A DNA stretch of 45,098 nt from Pseudorhodobacter antarcticus (GTDB lineage Bacteria > Pseudomonadota > Alphaproteobacteria > Rhodobacterales > Rhodobacteraceae). Positions 1 to 8,305 of this stretch are shown in pieces. The position numbers and the translations under genes are program-made. The DNA lies in NCBI GenBank assembly GCA_945862465.1, contig CAMAYO010000012.1, forward strand, positions 1 to 45,098, written 5' to 3'. Positions within the stretch are counted from its first letter, which is position 1. Every line of letters starts with the position of its first letter. A model generated the notes under the pieces. That model did not search any database. It was not told the DNA's origin and saw only the letters and a list, made by a program, of their open reading frames with translations.

Positions 1-1889
1 ACCTTGGCTTGGGCGCGTTCCAGCGATTTGTTCACCCACGGATGAACGATGCTTTCGCCTTCCTTGAGGCCAAGCGTCGACAGAACTTTGTCCAGCCGTT
101 CTGACCCAAAGATCCGCATCAGATCGTCTTCCAGCGACAGGAAGAACGAAGACCGTCCCGGATCGCCCTGACGGCCCGAACGGCCGCGCAACTGGTTGTC
201 GATCCGGCGCGATTCGTGGCGTTCGGTGGCCAGCACAAACAGGCCCCCTGCGGCCAGAACACGGGCCTTTTCGTCGGCGTGTTCGGCCTCGATCTTGGCG
301 CGCACTTCATCAGGGTGCAGGTGCGGGTCGGCAGCAATCGCCTCGATCACCTTCAATTCCACATTGCCGCCCAACTGAATATCGGTGCCACGACCCGCCA
401 TGTTGGTGGCGATTGTCACAGCGCCGAACTTGCCAGCATCGGCCACAATCTGCGCCTCGGCCTCGTGTTGGCGGGCGTTCAGCACATTGTGGGCGATGCC
501 TTCTTTTTTCAGCAATTCTGACAGCGCTTCAGACTTTTCGATCGATGTCGTGCCCACAAGGATCGGTTGGCCCTTGGCGTGCGCTTCGTGGATCGATTTC
601 ACCACACCGTCCAGTTTTTCGCGCGCCGTGCGGAACACCTGATCGTTGTCGTCAATCCGGCTGATCGGGCGGTTGGTCGGCACTTCGACCACGCCCAGTT
701 TGTAGATTTCCATGAATTCGTCGGCTTCGGTCGTGGCCGTGCCCGTCATGCCCGACAGGCGGTCATAAAGCCGGAAGTAGTTCTGGAACGTGACTGAGGC
801 GAGGGTGACATTCTCTGGCTGGATCTTGACGCGTTCCTTGGCTTCAATCGCTTGGTGCAAGCCTTCTGACAGGCGGCGCCCGCGCATCATGCGGCCGGTG
901 AATTCGTCAATCAGCATCACTTCGCCCGCTTGGACGATGTAGTGCTGGTCTTTTTGATACAACTTATGCGCCCGCAAGGCTTGCGTGACATGGTGCACGA
1001 TGGTCGTGCTTTCCGGATCATAAAGCGACTGTCCATCGGGCAGCAGGCCCGCAGTCAGCAGGCGCTGTTCCAAAAACTCGTTGCCCTCTTCGGTATAAGT
1101 GGCAGCGCGGGTCTTTTCATCCAGCTTGTAATGCGTTTCGTTCAGTTCAGGGATCAAAGCGTCGATCTTTTGATACAGATCGCTGCGGTCTTGGCTGGGG
1201 CCAGAGATGATCAACGGCGTGCGTGCTTCGTCGATCAGGATCGAGTCCACCTCGTCAACAATCGCGAAATTATGGCCGCGTTGGGCCATTTCGGCGATCG
1301 TGGCTTTCATATTGTCGCGCAGATAATCAAAGCCCAATTCGTTGTTGGTGGCATAGGTGATGTCGGCGCGGTAGGCGGCGATTTTTTCGGCTTCGGGTTG
1401 GTAGGGGTAAACCACCCCCGTCGTCAGGCCCAAAGCGCTGTAAACCTTGCCCATCCAAGAGGCGTCACGCTTGGCGAGATAGTCGTTCACGGTGACAACG
1501 TGAACACCTTTGCCGGAAAGAGCATTCAGATAGGCCGGAAAGGTGGCGACCAAGGTCTTGCCTTCGCCCGTGCGCATTTCGGCAATATTGCCCTGATGCA
1601 AGAAAATCCCGCCCTTCAGTTGCACATCAAAGGCCCGCAGGCCCAATGCGCGGCGCGCCGCTTCGCGGCAATTGGCAAAGGCTTCAGGCAAGAGGGAGTC
1701 AAGGCTTTCGCCGCTCTCTTGCACGCGCTGTTTGAAGGCGGCTGTCTTGGCGATGATCCCCTCATCGCTTAGGGCGGCAAACTCGGCTTCAAGCGCGTTG
1801 ATCTTGGCGACCAAGGGGCGCACCGACTTAACCGCGCGGTCATTGGGGGTGCCAAAGACTTTCCGTGCAAGCGTTCCCAAACCCAGCAT
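1..1889 (-). CDS. secA: Protein translocase subunit SecA (3' end outside window)
   Basis: ATPase motor that drives unfolded preproteins through SecYEG at the inner membrane. The reading frame starts at the ATG at 1887-1889 (protein begins [20 protein letters not shown]) and is open to base 1, giving about 629 residues. It covers the DEAD motor, the preprotein-crosslinking domain and the second helicase domain. Visible signatures are [10 protein letters not shown] (Walker A), [16 protein letters not shown] (Walker B region), [14 protein letters not shown] and [13 protein letters not shown]. The C-terminal scaffold and any zinc-binding tail lie outside the window. The gene diverges from the parvulin isomerase across about 210 bases. 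A GGAG sits just upstream of the ATG. The family call is certain. Confidence 0.98.
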   Translation of the reverse strand, partial: MLGLGTLARKVFGTPNDRAVKSVRPLVAKINALEAEFAALSDEGIIAKTAAFKQRVQESGESLDSLLPEAFANCREAARRALGLRAFDVQLKGGIFLHQGNIAEMRTGEGKTLVATFPAYLNALSGKGVHVVTVNDYLAKRDASWMGKVYSALGLTTGVVYPYQPEAEKIAAYRADITYATNNELGFDYLRDNMKATIAEMAQRGHNFAIVDEVDSILIDEARTPLIISGPSQDRSDLYQKIDALIPELNETHYKLDEKTRAATYTEEGNEFLEQRLLTAGLLPDGQSLYDPESTTIVHHVTQALRAHKLYQKDQHYIVQAGEVMLIDEFTGRMMRGRRLSEGLHQAIEAKERVKIQPENVTLASVTFQNYFRLYDRLSGMTGTATTEADEFMEIYKLGVVEVPTNRPISRIDDNDQVFRTAREKLDGVVKSIHEAHAKGQPILVGTTSIEKSEALSELLKKEGIAHNVLNARQHEAEAQIVADAGKFGAVTIATNMAGRGTDIQLGGNVELKVIEAIAADPHLHPDEVRAKIEAEHADEKARVLAAGGLFVLATERHESRRIDNQLRGRSGRQGDPGRSSFFLSLEDDLMRIFGSERLDKVLSTLGLKEGESIVHPWVNKSLERAQAK

Positions 1890-1930
1890 CAATCACTCCG
1901 CCCGACCAAATTTCCGCCAGCGTTGTGCTG

Positions 1931-1942
1931 ACACGTTCGTGT
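1931..1942. promoter_or_regulatory. Short dyad in the secA/ppi divergent region
   Basis: ACACG-TT-CGTGT is a perfect 5-2-5 inverted repeat about 42 bases upstream of the secA start. It could be an operator for secA. No binding protein is implied by the neighbours, and a 5-bp arm can occur by chance. Confidence 0.25.
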
Positions 1943-1983
1943 GAGGCTTGGCCTTGCCCGCACCCATGCCGCCCCATAGAACA

Positions 1984-2013
1984 GCCGGATAGGTTGGCCA
2001 ACCTGCATCCGGC
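1984..2013. promoter_or_regulatory. Nested dyad between secA and the parvulin gene
   Basis: An outer repeat GCCGGAT (1984-1990) / ATCCGGC (2007-2013) encloses a perfect 14-base palindrome, AGGTTGGCCAACCT (1991-2004). No T-run follows on either strand, so it is not a standard intrinsic terminator. It lies roughly mid-way between the two divergent genes, about 95 bases from secA and 90 from the isomerase. It could be a protein-binding site or an RNA hairpin in a leader. Confidence 0.4.
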
Positions 2014-2100
2014 CCACGACCATGGGGCCTGTGCGATTTAAGGTCTGGCCATGCCATAGTCAACGCTGCGCAAGCCGCAGCCCTATCAGGAGTGTGTCAT

Positions 2101-2952
2101 ATGACGAAACTTTCCGGCTTCTGCGCCGCTTTGGCGCTTTGCGCGGCCTTTGGCCTGCCGTCTATGGCCCAAACCACGGCCCCTTCGGCAGACACTGTGC
2201 TGGCGACGGTCAACGGAGTAAACATCACTTTGGGCGATGTGATCGTCACCCGAATGGGTCTGCCCGCCCAGTATCAATCTTTGCCCGATGACCAGCTGTT
2301 CACTGGCATCGTCGACCAACTGGTGCAGCAAGAGGCGCTGGCCCAATCTTTGGGTGATGCGGTGTCCAAGAAGTCCACGATTGCGATCCAAGGGCTTAAG
2401 CGCAGCTATCTGTCGAACGAGGCGCTTTTGGCTGGCATCAAAGACGCCGTCTCGGACACCGAAATTCAAAAGGCCTATGAGGCCAAATACAAAGACATGG
2501 CCCCCAGCCTTGAATACCACGCCTCGCATATCTTGGTGGACAGCGAAGATAAGGCCAAAGCCCTTTTGGCCGATATTGAAGGCGGTCAGGCTTTTGCCGA
2601 AGTAGCCAAGGCCAATTCCACGGATGGTTCAGCCGAAGGTGGCGGAGATTTGGGCTGGTTCGGCTTGGGCGCAATGGTCAAGCCGTTTGAAGATGCCGTT
2701 GTGGCAGCCCCCGTGGGCAAGGCCATTGGCCCGATCAAAACCGACTTCGGCTGGCACCTGATTCTTGTCACAGAAACCCGCCCCAAAGCAGCCCCGCCCT
2801 TGGCCGACGTGCAGGACCAAATCGCCGCAGAGGTTCAAAAAGCCGCCGTCGAGGCCTTTATCAAGGCCACCGAAGACAAAGCCACGATCACCCGCACGCT
2901 AGAGGGGATTGACCCCGCCGTGATCAAAGACGTTACTCTGCTGGACAAGTAA
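2101..2952 (+). CDS. Periplasmic parvulin-type peptidyl-prolyl cis-trans isomerase
   Basis: A foldase that isomerises X-Pro bonds in exported proteins. The start chosen is the ATG at 2101, preceded by AGGAG at 2087-2091; an in-frame GTG at 2092 would only add three residues. The product has 283 residues. An N-terminal signal peptide (about residues 1-23, hydrophobic LALCAAFGLP then SMAQ) is followed by a SurA-like N-terminal helical part. The rotamase domain spans about residues 137-227: HASHILVDSEDKA, a GGDLGWFGLGAMVKPFEDA block and GWHLILV. A short acidic/alanine-rich C-terminus follows. The stop codon overlaps the ribosome-binding site of argJ, so the two are probably co-transcribed. Beside secA, a role in export fits, but the client proteins are unknown. 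Confidence 0.92.
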   Translation: MTKLSGFCAALALCAAFGLPSMAQTTAPSADTVLATVNGVNITLGDVIVTRMGLPAQYQSLPDDQLFTGIVDQLVQQEALAQSLGDAVSKKSTIAIQGLKRSYLSNEALLAGIKDAVSDTEIQKAYEAKYKDMAPSLEYHASHILVDSEDKAKALLADIEGGQAFAEVAKANSTDGSAEGGGDLGWFGLGAMVKPFEDAVVAAPVGKAIGPIKTDFGWHLILVTETRPKAAPPLADVQDQIAAEVQKAAVEAFIKATEDKATITRTLEGIDPAVIKDVTLLDK

Positions 2953-2962
2953 GGAGAATGCC

Positions 2963-4294
2963 ATGGGCAAGACCGATTGGAAGGCCGAAGCGAAAGCGCT
3001 GAAGAAAGAGATCAAGTCTCTTAGCGGCGCCAAAAAGGCGCAGAAACCTGCTGCCAAGAAAGCCAAACCTGTCTCGCCCTTGGCACCGAAGGGCTTCCCC
3101 GCCTTGCCCCAGATCCGTGGCATTGAATTTGCCGCGGTCGAGGCCGGGGTGCGCTATCAAAACCGCAAGGATGTGATGCTGGTGCGCCTCGCCCCCGGCA
3201 CGGCTATGGCGGGGGTCTTCACCCGTTCCACCACGCGCTCGGCCTGTGTGCGCGATTGTCAGGCCAAAATCACCGCCCGCGTGCCAAAGGGGGCGGGGGC
3301 GGCGATTGTCGTGAACTCTGGCAACTCCAACGCCTTCACAGGGGCCAAGGGCGACGCCTCGGTTGCGGCCATCACGGGCGGGGTGGCGCAAGCCTTGGGC
3401 CTGCCCGCCAGCCGTGTCTTTTCCTCGTCCACCGGTGTGATCGGCGAACCTTTGCCGCATGACCGCATCTTGGCCGCGATCCCCGCCCTGCAAGCCGGAT
3501 TGCGGCAAGACGCCATCGCTATGGCGGCAGAGGCGATCATGACGACCGACACCTTCCCCAAGGGCGCGTCGGCCACTATCGCGGGCGAGGGTGGCCCGAT
3601 CCACATTGCGGGCATCGCCAAAGGCTCGGGCATGATTGCACCCGATATGGCGACGATGCTCGTTTATATCTTTACCGATGCCAAAATCAGCGCCACGGCC
3701 CTGCAAAAGATCCTGTCCCGCAACACCGATGCCACGTTTAACTCCATCACTGTGGATAGCGACACATCGACCTCTGACACGCTGCTGCTGGCCGCCACTG
3801 GCCAATCTGATGCCGCCCCCCTGAAAGGCGCCACGCTTAAAGCCTTTGAAGTGGCGCTGACAGGCGTGATGCTGAACCTCGCCCATCAAGTGATCCGCGA
3901 CGGCGAAGGGGCCACCAAATTTGTCGAGGTGAATGTTACGGGCGCAGCAACCGATAGCGACGCGCATAGGGTGGCTTTGGCCATCGCAAACTCTCCGCTC
4001 GTGAAAACCGCCGTTGCGGGCCAAGATCCCAATTGGGGGCGTATTGTGGCCGCCATTGGCAAATCAGGGGCTGCGGCAGAGCGCGATCGCCTGACGATCA
4101 AATTCGGCGATATCGTCGTAGCCCGCAAAGGCTGGCGCAATCCTAAGTATCGCGAGGAAGACGGCGCAACCTATATGCAGCAGCCCGAACTCGTGATCTC
4201 GGTCGACATGGGTCTTGGCCGTGGCAAGCGCAAAGTCTGGACCTGCGATTTGACCAACCGCTATGTCGAGATCAACGCTGATTACCGCTCGTAG
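2963..4294 (+). CDS. argJ: Bifunctional ornithine acetyltransferase / N-acetylglutamate synthase ArgJ
   Basis: Transfers acetyl from N-acetylornithine to glutamate, recycling the acetyl group in arginine synthesis; many members also make N-acetylglutamate from acetyl-CoA. The protein has 443 residues. The self-cleavage site is visible as KGSGMIAPDMATML with the nucleophile Thr at about 231. The oxyanion-hole region is SSTGVIGE (155-162) and a VNSGNSNAFTG block lies at 117-127. It ends in the typical NADYRS-like tail. The first 40 or so residues are a Lys/Ala-rich extension (KKAQKPAAKKAKP) before the usual SPLAPKGFP start of family homology. The start is well supported by AAGGAG at 2951-2956, which overlaps the upstream stop codon. 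mutT follows after 21 bases. Confidence 0.97.
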   Translation: MGKTDWKAEAKALKKEIKSLSGAKKAQKPAAKKAKPVSPLAPKGFPALPQIRGIEFAAVEAGVRYQNRKDVMLVRLAPGTAMAGVFTRSTTRSACVRDCQAKITARVPKGAGAAIVVNSGNSNAFTGAKGDASVAAITGGVAQALGLPASRVFSSSTGVIGEPLPHDRILAAIPALQAGLRQDAIAMAAEAIMTTDTFPKGASATIAGEGGPIHIAGIAKGSGMIAPDMATMLVYIFTDAKISATALQKILSRNTDATFNSITVDSDTSTSDTLLLAATGQSDAAPLKGATLKAFEVALTGVMLNLAHQVIRDGEGATKFVEVNVTGAATDSDAHRVALAIANSPLVKTAVAGQDPNWGRIVAAIGKSGAAAERDRLTIKFGDIVVARKGWRNPKYREEDGATYMQQPELVISVDMGLGRGKRKVWTCDLTNRYVEINADYRS

Positions 4295-4315
4295 CGTGGC
4301 CGTGGGTGCTGGCCT

Positions 4316-4714
4316 ATGAATGTGCTTCTCGTCTCTGCCGTGGCGCTGATTGATGCTGACGGGCGGGTGCTTTTGGCCCAACGCCCCGAAGGCAAATCGA
4401 TGGCTGGCCTGTGGGAGTTTCCTGGTGGCAAGGTAGAAGCGGGCGAAACGCCCGAGGCGGCGCTGATCCGCGAACTGCACGAAGAACTGGGCATCAATAC
4501 CTGGAAAAGCTGCCTTGCGCCGCTGACCTTTGCCAGCCACGCTTACGAAAAGTTCCACCTGCTGATGCCGCTCTTTGCTTGCCGTCGTTGGGAAGGCGTG
4601 CCGGCCCCGCGCGAAGGGCAAACGCTGGCTTGGGTGCGCCCCGACCGGTTGCGCGACTATCCTATGCCGCCGGCCGATATCCCCCTGATCCCCATTCTGC
4701 GTGATTGGCTGTGA
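4316..4714 (+). CDS. mutT: MutT-type Nudix hydrolase (8-oxo-dGTP diphosphatase)
   Basis: Hydrolyses oxidised purine nucleoside triphosphates, mainly 8-oxo-dGTP, to monophosphates so that they are not incorporated into DNA. The 132-residue product has a complete Nudix box at residues 38-60: Gly38, five residues, Glu44, seven residues, then RELHEELGI. The preceding LLAQRPEGKSMAGLWEFPGG is typical of true MutT rather than a generic Nudix enzyme. It lies 21 bases after argJ on the same strand and is probably read from the same transcript. Substrate preference is inferred from family resemblance. Confidence 0.93.
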   Translation: MNVLLVSAVALIDADGRVLLAQRPEGKSMAGLWEFPGGKVEAGETPEAALIRELHEELGINTWKSCLAPLTFASHAYEKFHLLMPLFACRRWEGVPAPREGQTLAWVRPDRLRDYPMPPADIPLIPILRDWL

Positions 4715-4792
4715 ACTGGGGTGGTGTTGACAATTGCTACACTTTCGTGAAGTTTTTAAATCTTAAGAGTGACAAAAACACGCAATCTGCGA

Positions 4793-4821
4793 TTTACGCG
4801 GCGAATTTTGCCTCATAGACT
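4793..4821 (+). promoter_or_regulatory. Candidate promoter for the 51-residue ORF
   Basis: TTTACG (4793-4798) and TAGACT (4816-4821) are separated by 17 bases within an AT-rich stretch that stands out from the GC-rich surroundings. The predicted start of transcription is about 25 bases before the ATG at 4854. A perfect TTGACA lies further upstream at 4727-4732 but has no good -10 at normal spacing. Confidence 0.35.
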
Positions 4822-4853
4822 CATATTTGCCGTCAAAATATGGAACGAGACCC

Positions 4854-5009
4854 ATGCTTAGAACAATAACAATCGGCAGCAGCGTCTACATACAGGGAAC
4901 TTTCCTCAAAGACCTTGGCGATGGGCAGATCGCCATCAAAGTCTATGAGGGCACCTTTGTTGGGCGTCCTGTGACGCCGTTTAAAGCGCGCGAAACCGCT
5001 GACGCATAA
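4854..5009 (+). CDS. Small conserved-looking protein of unknown function, 51 aa
   Basis: I do not recognise a named family. The ATG at 4854 opens a 51-residue frame with a plausible small beta-rich fold: TITIGSSVYIQGTF, then DLGDGQIAIKVYEGTFVGRPVTPF, and a charged tail. The alternating hydrophobic pattern and glycines resemble a small beta-barrel-like domain, but this is only an impression. No signal peptide or membrane segment is seen. It has a private AT-rich upstream region of about 139 bases with a candidate promoter, a weak GGAACGAG ribosome-binding site, and a perfect terminator directly after the stop. That makes it a self-contained transcription unit, which supports a real gene. Confidence 0.65.
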   Translation: MLRTITIGSSVYIQGTFLKDLGDGQIAIKVYEGTFVGRPVTPFKARETADA

Positions 5010-5012
5010 CGC

Positions 5013-5040
5013 AAAAGGCCGGGCTCGCGCCCGGCCTTTT
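5013..5040. terminator. Bidirectional intrinsic terminator between the small ORF and infB
   Basis: A perfect 12-bp stem, AAAAGGCCGGGC (5013-5024) with GCCCGGCCTTTT (5029-5040) and a TCGC loop, has an A-run on one side and a T-run on the other. It serves the small plus-strand gene and the minus-strand infB operon, whose stop is at 5060. Confidence 0.93.
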
Positions 5041-5059
5041 GATTTCCTGCAGCCTGCTA

Positions 5060-7642
5060 TCAGGCCAGCGTGCGCTGAACTTCTTCGCGCTCGAAGATTT
5101 CGATCACGTCGCCAGAGCGGATGTCTTCATAGCGTTCAAAGGCCATGCCGCATTCTTGGCCCATTGGCACGTCTTTGACCTCGTCCTTGAAGCGCTTCAG
5201 CGTTTTCAGCGTGCCTTCGTGGATGACCACGTCGTCGCGCAGCAAACGCACACCAGCCGACCTGCGGGCAACGCCTTCGGTGACCAAGCAGCCCGCCACG
5301 TTGCCGATGCCTGTGATTTTGAAGACCTCTTTGATCGTCGCATAGCCAATAAAGGTTTCGCGGATCTCGGCTTTCAGCAGGCCTGAGGCGGCTTTCTTAA
5401 TGTCATCCACCAGATCATAAATGATCGAGTAGTAGCGCACATCGACGCCCTTTTGCGTAGCCGAGGCGCGGGCCGTGGCGTTGGCGCGCACGTTAAAGCC
5501 GATGATCGGCGCTTTACTGGCTTCGGCCAGACCCACATCGGTATCGGTGATAGCCCCCACGCCCGAATGCAGCACGCGCACGCGCACCTCGTCGTTGCCG
5601 ATCTTTTCCAGCGCCTGAACGATGGCTTCCGCCGAACCTTGAACGTCAGCCTTCACGATGATCGGCAGTTCTGCCACGGTCAGGTCGGCCTTGGCCTTGG
5701 CCATCAGCTGTTCCATCGTGGTGGCAGCGCCCACAGCAGCGCGTTTGTCTTTGGAGGCTTTTTCGCGGTAGTCGGCGATTTCGCGGGCTTCGGCTTCGGT
5801 GTTCACCACGTTCAGCGTGTCACCGGCGTGCGGTGTGCCGGAAAGACCCAGCACTTCGACCGGAACGGACGGACCGGCCTCAGTCACGGTTTCGCCCTTG
5901 TCGTTGATCAGCGCGCGCACTTTGCCCCACTGCTGGCCCACAACAAAGATGTCGCCTTTGCGCAGCGTGCCATTTTGCACCAACACAGTCGCCACGGGGC
6001 CACGGCCCGAGTCGAGCTTGGCTTCAATCACAGCCCCTGCCGCCTGACGATTGGGGTTGGACCGCAGTTCCAAAATTTCGGCCTGCAACGCGATGGCTTC
6101 AAGCAGGTTATCAATGCCCTTGCCCGTCTTGGCCGAAACTTCAACATCTTGCACGTCGCCCGACATTTCTTCGACAACCACGCTATGTTGCAGCAAATCG
6201 GTGCGCACTTTGGTCGGATTGGCCTCGTATTTGTCGATCTTGTTGATCGCCACGATCATCGGAACCTTGGCGGCTTTCGCATGGGCGATGGCTTCCACGG
6301 TTTGCGGCATCACCGCATCATCAGCGGCAACGACCAGAATAACGATGTCGGTCACATGCGCCCCGCGGGAGCGCATCGAGGTAAAGGCCGCGTGACCGGG
6401 CGTATCTAGGAAAGTCACCAACTGGCCGTTGGCGGTTTTCACCTGATAAGCGCCGATGTGCTGCGTGATCCCGCCCGCTTCGCCAGACACCACATTGGCG
6501 TGGCGAATGGCATCCAAAAGCGAGGTTTTGCCGTGGTCAACGTGGCCCATGATCGTAACGATCGGCGGGCGCGGCATCAGGTCTTCGGACTTGTCCTTGA
6601 CCGTATCAATCGCCTGTTCCACGTCGGCATCCGTCACACGCACAGCGCGGTGGCCGAATTCTTCGATCACGAGTTCCGCGGTATCGGCATCAATGGCTTG
6701 GTTCATCGTGACCATCATGCCCATTTTCATGAGCGATTTGACCACATCAGCGCCGCGTTCCGCCATGCGGTTCGCCAGTTCTGACACAACGATGGTTTCG
6801 GGCAACTGCACATCGCGCACTTGCTTTTCGGGCTTCAGACCCATGCCCAAGGCCTTGAGGCGGGCCTTTTCCTGCTTGCGCTTCATCGCAGCCATGCTGC
6901 GCTGGCGGCCACCTTCGTCGGCAACCGCATCAGACAGGGTCAGCTTGCCTGCGCGGCGGCCTTCTTCGCCTTTGGCTTTGCTGGCGGCGCGTTCGCGATC
7001 TTCACGCTCGCGGTCGGCGCGGCGCGGCGGCAAGCCGGGCTTGGCCGAGGCAGGCCCACGCGACACGGCATCGTCAACTGGTGCGGCAGCAGCTGTCCGT
7101 GATGGCGCGCGCGACGAGGGTGCACCCGCAGAGCGGGGTTCCGTGCGCGCCTGTCCGGCGCTGGCTTGGCGCGCCTCTTCAATCGCTTGAGCAGCGGCGA
7201 CGGCTTCAGCGCGAAGACGCTCTTCCTCTGCGGCCTTGGCGCGGGCGGCAGTTTCTGCCTCGCGCTGTTCGCGTTCTTTGATCTCGTTTTCTTCGCGCTT
7301 GCGCTGGCGGTCTTCTTCGCGGGCCTTTTCATCTTCGACACGCTTGGTGGCATCGTCAGCCTCGCGCGCTTTGGCGGCGCGCAGGGCAGACATACGGCGT
7401 TCCATTTCGGCATCCGAAATGCCCGCAGGCCGTTTGGACGGATCGCCCAAACGCGGAGAGGTGGCCACTGCGGCCCCCGTGCCAGGAGTGGGTGCGGCAC
7501 CCTTGTTCGGCACCACCGTCAGCTTGCGCTTGACCTCAACCACGACGCTTTTCGTGCGGCCATGCGAGAAGCTTTGCTTCACCTGACCGGAACGAGGTGC
7601 GCCACCCAAGCCGAGGGGTTTTTTGCCGTCTGTATCGCTCAT
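5060..7642 (-). CDS. infB: Translation initiation factor IF-2
   Basis: GTPase that positions initiator fMet-tRNA on the 30S subunit and promotes 50S joining. The 860-residue product has a long charged, coiled N-terminal part (about residues 75-235, rich in Arg, Glu and Ala) and an IF2-N-like segment (about 278-330). The G domain then shows GHVDHGKT at 366-373, DTPG at 413-416, NKID at 467-470 and SAK at 503-505, followed by the beta-barrel and C-terminal domains. The start is the ATG at 7640-7642, five bases after the ylxR stop, so the two are translationally close. It is the last gene of the rimP-nusA-ylxR-infB operon and ends at the bidirectional terminator. Confidence 0.98.
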   Translation of the reverse strand: MSDTDGKKPLGLGGAPRSGQVKQSFSHGRTKSVVVEVKRKLTVVPNKGAAPTPGTGAAVATSPRLGDPSKRPAGISDAEMERRMSALRAAKAREADDATKRVEDEKAREEDRQRKREENEIKEREQREAETAARAKAAEEERLRAEAVAAAQAIEEARQASAGQARTEPRSAGAPSSRAPSRTAAAAPVDDAVSRGPASAKPGLPPRRADREREDRERAASKAKGEEGRRAGKLTLSDAVADEGGRQRSMAAMKRKQEKARLKALGMGLKPEKQVRDVQLPETIVVSELANRMAERGADVVKSLMKMGMMVTMNQAIDADTAELVIEEFGHRAVRVTDADVEQAIDTVKDKSEDLMPRPPIVTIMGHVDHGKTSLLDAIRHANVVSGEAGGITQHIGAYQVKTANGQLVTFLDTPGHAAFTSMRSRGAHVTDIVILVVAADDAVMPQTVEAIAHAKAAKVPMIVAINKIDKYEANPTKVRTDLLQHSVVVEEMSGDVQDVEVSAKTGKGIDNLLEAIALQAEILELRSNPNRQAAGAVIEAKLDSGRGPVATVLVQNGTLRKGDIFVVGQQWGKVRALINDKGETVTEAGPSVPVEVLGLSGTPHAGDTLNVVNTEAEAREIADYREKASKDKRAAVGAATTMEQLMAKAKADLTVAELPIIVKADVQGSAEAIVQALEKIGNDEVRVRVLHSGVGAITDTDVGLAEASKAPIIGFNVRANATARASATQKGVDVRYYSIIYDLVDDIKKAASGLLKAEIRETFIGYATIKEVFKITGIGNVAGCLVTEGVARRSAGVRLLRDDVVIHEGTLKTLKRFKDEVKDVPMGQECGMAFERYEDIRSGDVIEIFEREEVQRTLA

Positions 7643-7647
7643 GCGTC

Positions 7648-8286
7648 CTACATATCCTTCAAGGCGGCATCCTCGCCGCCATCATGCCCGAAGACCTGCT
7701 CTCGCAGCCCTCCCAGCCTTGCCGCTTCCTCTACAACACGAGTCGTAAGTACACCAGCCGCAAGCGCGGCGTGTATCGCACGTTCGCGGCCAAAGGACAA
7801 ACCCAATTCCCGTGCCGTGAGGCACCCGATAAACCTTCCCCCGATTTCCGGAGGCCGCAACTTCGTCTTTCCACGTTCCGATCCGTCAGCTGCTTGAACC
7901 AGCACCCTTGCGCGCCCGTCCATCAGCCATTCCTTCACCTTTTCATAGCCTGTCACAGCGGCATTGGCCTTGCGACACAGCGAAATGGTGTCTTGCACCC
8001 GCCGCAGCACCAGCGCCTCGACCAGATCGGCCAAACCTTCTGGTACTTTGACAGGCTGCTTGGCGGCACGGGCAAACAGGCCCTTGGTCGCCGCTTTTTC
8101 AATCGCCTTGCGGTCGGCCGAGACATAAAACCCGCGCCCGGGCAGGCGGCCCAGAATATCGGGCGTCACCTGACCTTCGGGGTCAAGGCAAAAGCGGATC
8201 AGTCCGGCCTTGGGCTGAACTTCCCCGGTCACAATGCACTTGCGCTCGGGGTCGTCTTGGTCGGTTTTGCGGCCGCCGCGGGTCAA
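7648..8286 (-). CDS. YlxR-type RNA-binding protein with fused L7Ae-like C-terminal half
   Basis: Probable RNA-binding protein co-expressed with nusA and infB. Of its 212 residues, about 12-95 match the YlxR/DUF448 fold: [25 protein letters not shown] and [20 protein letters not shown]. Residues about 105-205 ([20 protein letters not shown], then [24 protein letters not shown]) resemble the L7Ae/L30e-like YlxQ protein that many Firmicutes encode as a separate gene in this position. The best start is a TTG at 8284-8286 with only a weak upstream AGG, which suggests translation depends on ribosomes leaving nusA 19 bases upstream. Its precise biological role is not settled. Confidence 0.9.
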   Translation of the reverse strand: MTRGGRKTDQDDPERKCIVTGEVQPKAGLIRFCLDPEGQVTPDILGRLPGRGFYVSADRKAIEKAATKGLFARAAKQPVKVPEGLADLVEALVLRRVQDTISLCRKANAAVTGYEKVKEWLMDGRARVLVQAADGSERGKTKLRPPEIGGRFIGCLTARELGLSFGRERAIHAALAAGVLTTRVVEEAARLGGLREQVFGHDGGEDAALKDM

Positions 8287-8305
8287 GGGCGTTCCGAGGC
8301 CTAAA

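Noticed and set aside
930-1772. 280-residue plus-strand open frame inside secA
   Set aside because: It runs antisense through conserved secA; its composition (many His, Arg, Gln, Val) is the usual shadow of a GC-rich gene, with no recognisable domain.
2933-4024. 363-residue minus-strand open frame across argJ
   Set aside because: Antisense shadow of argJ, whose family motifs and ribosome-binding site are clear; the shadow shows no domain.
4727-4755. Strong promoter from the perfect TTGACA at 4727-4732
   Set aside because: No acceptable -10 element occurs 15-19 bases downstream; a different hexamer pair further down fits better.
5453-6409. 318-residue plus-strand open frame inside infB
   Set aside because: Antisense to the G domain of infB; His/Arg/Gly-rich with no motif.
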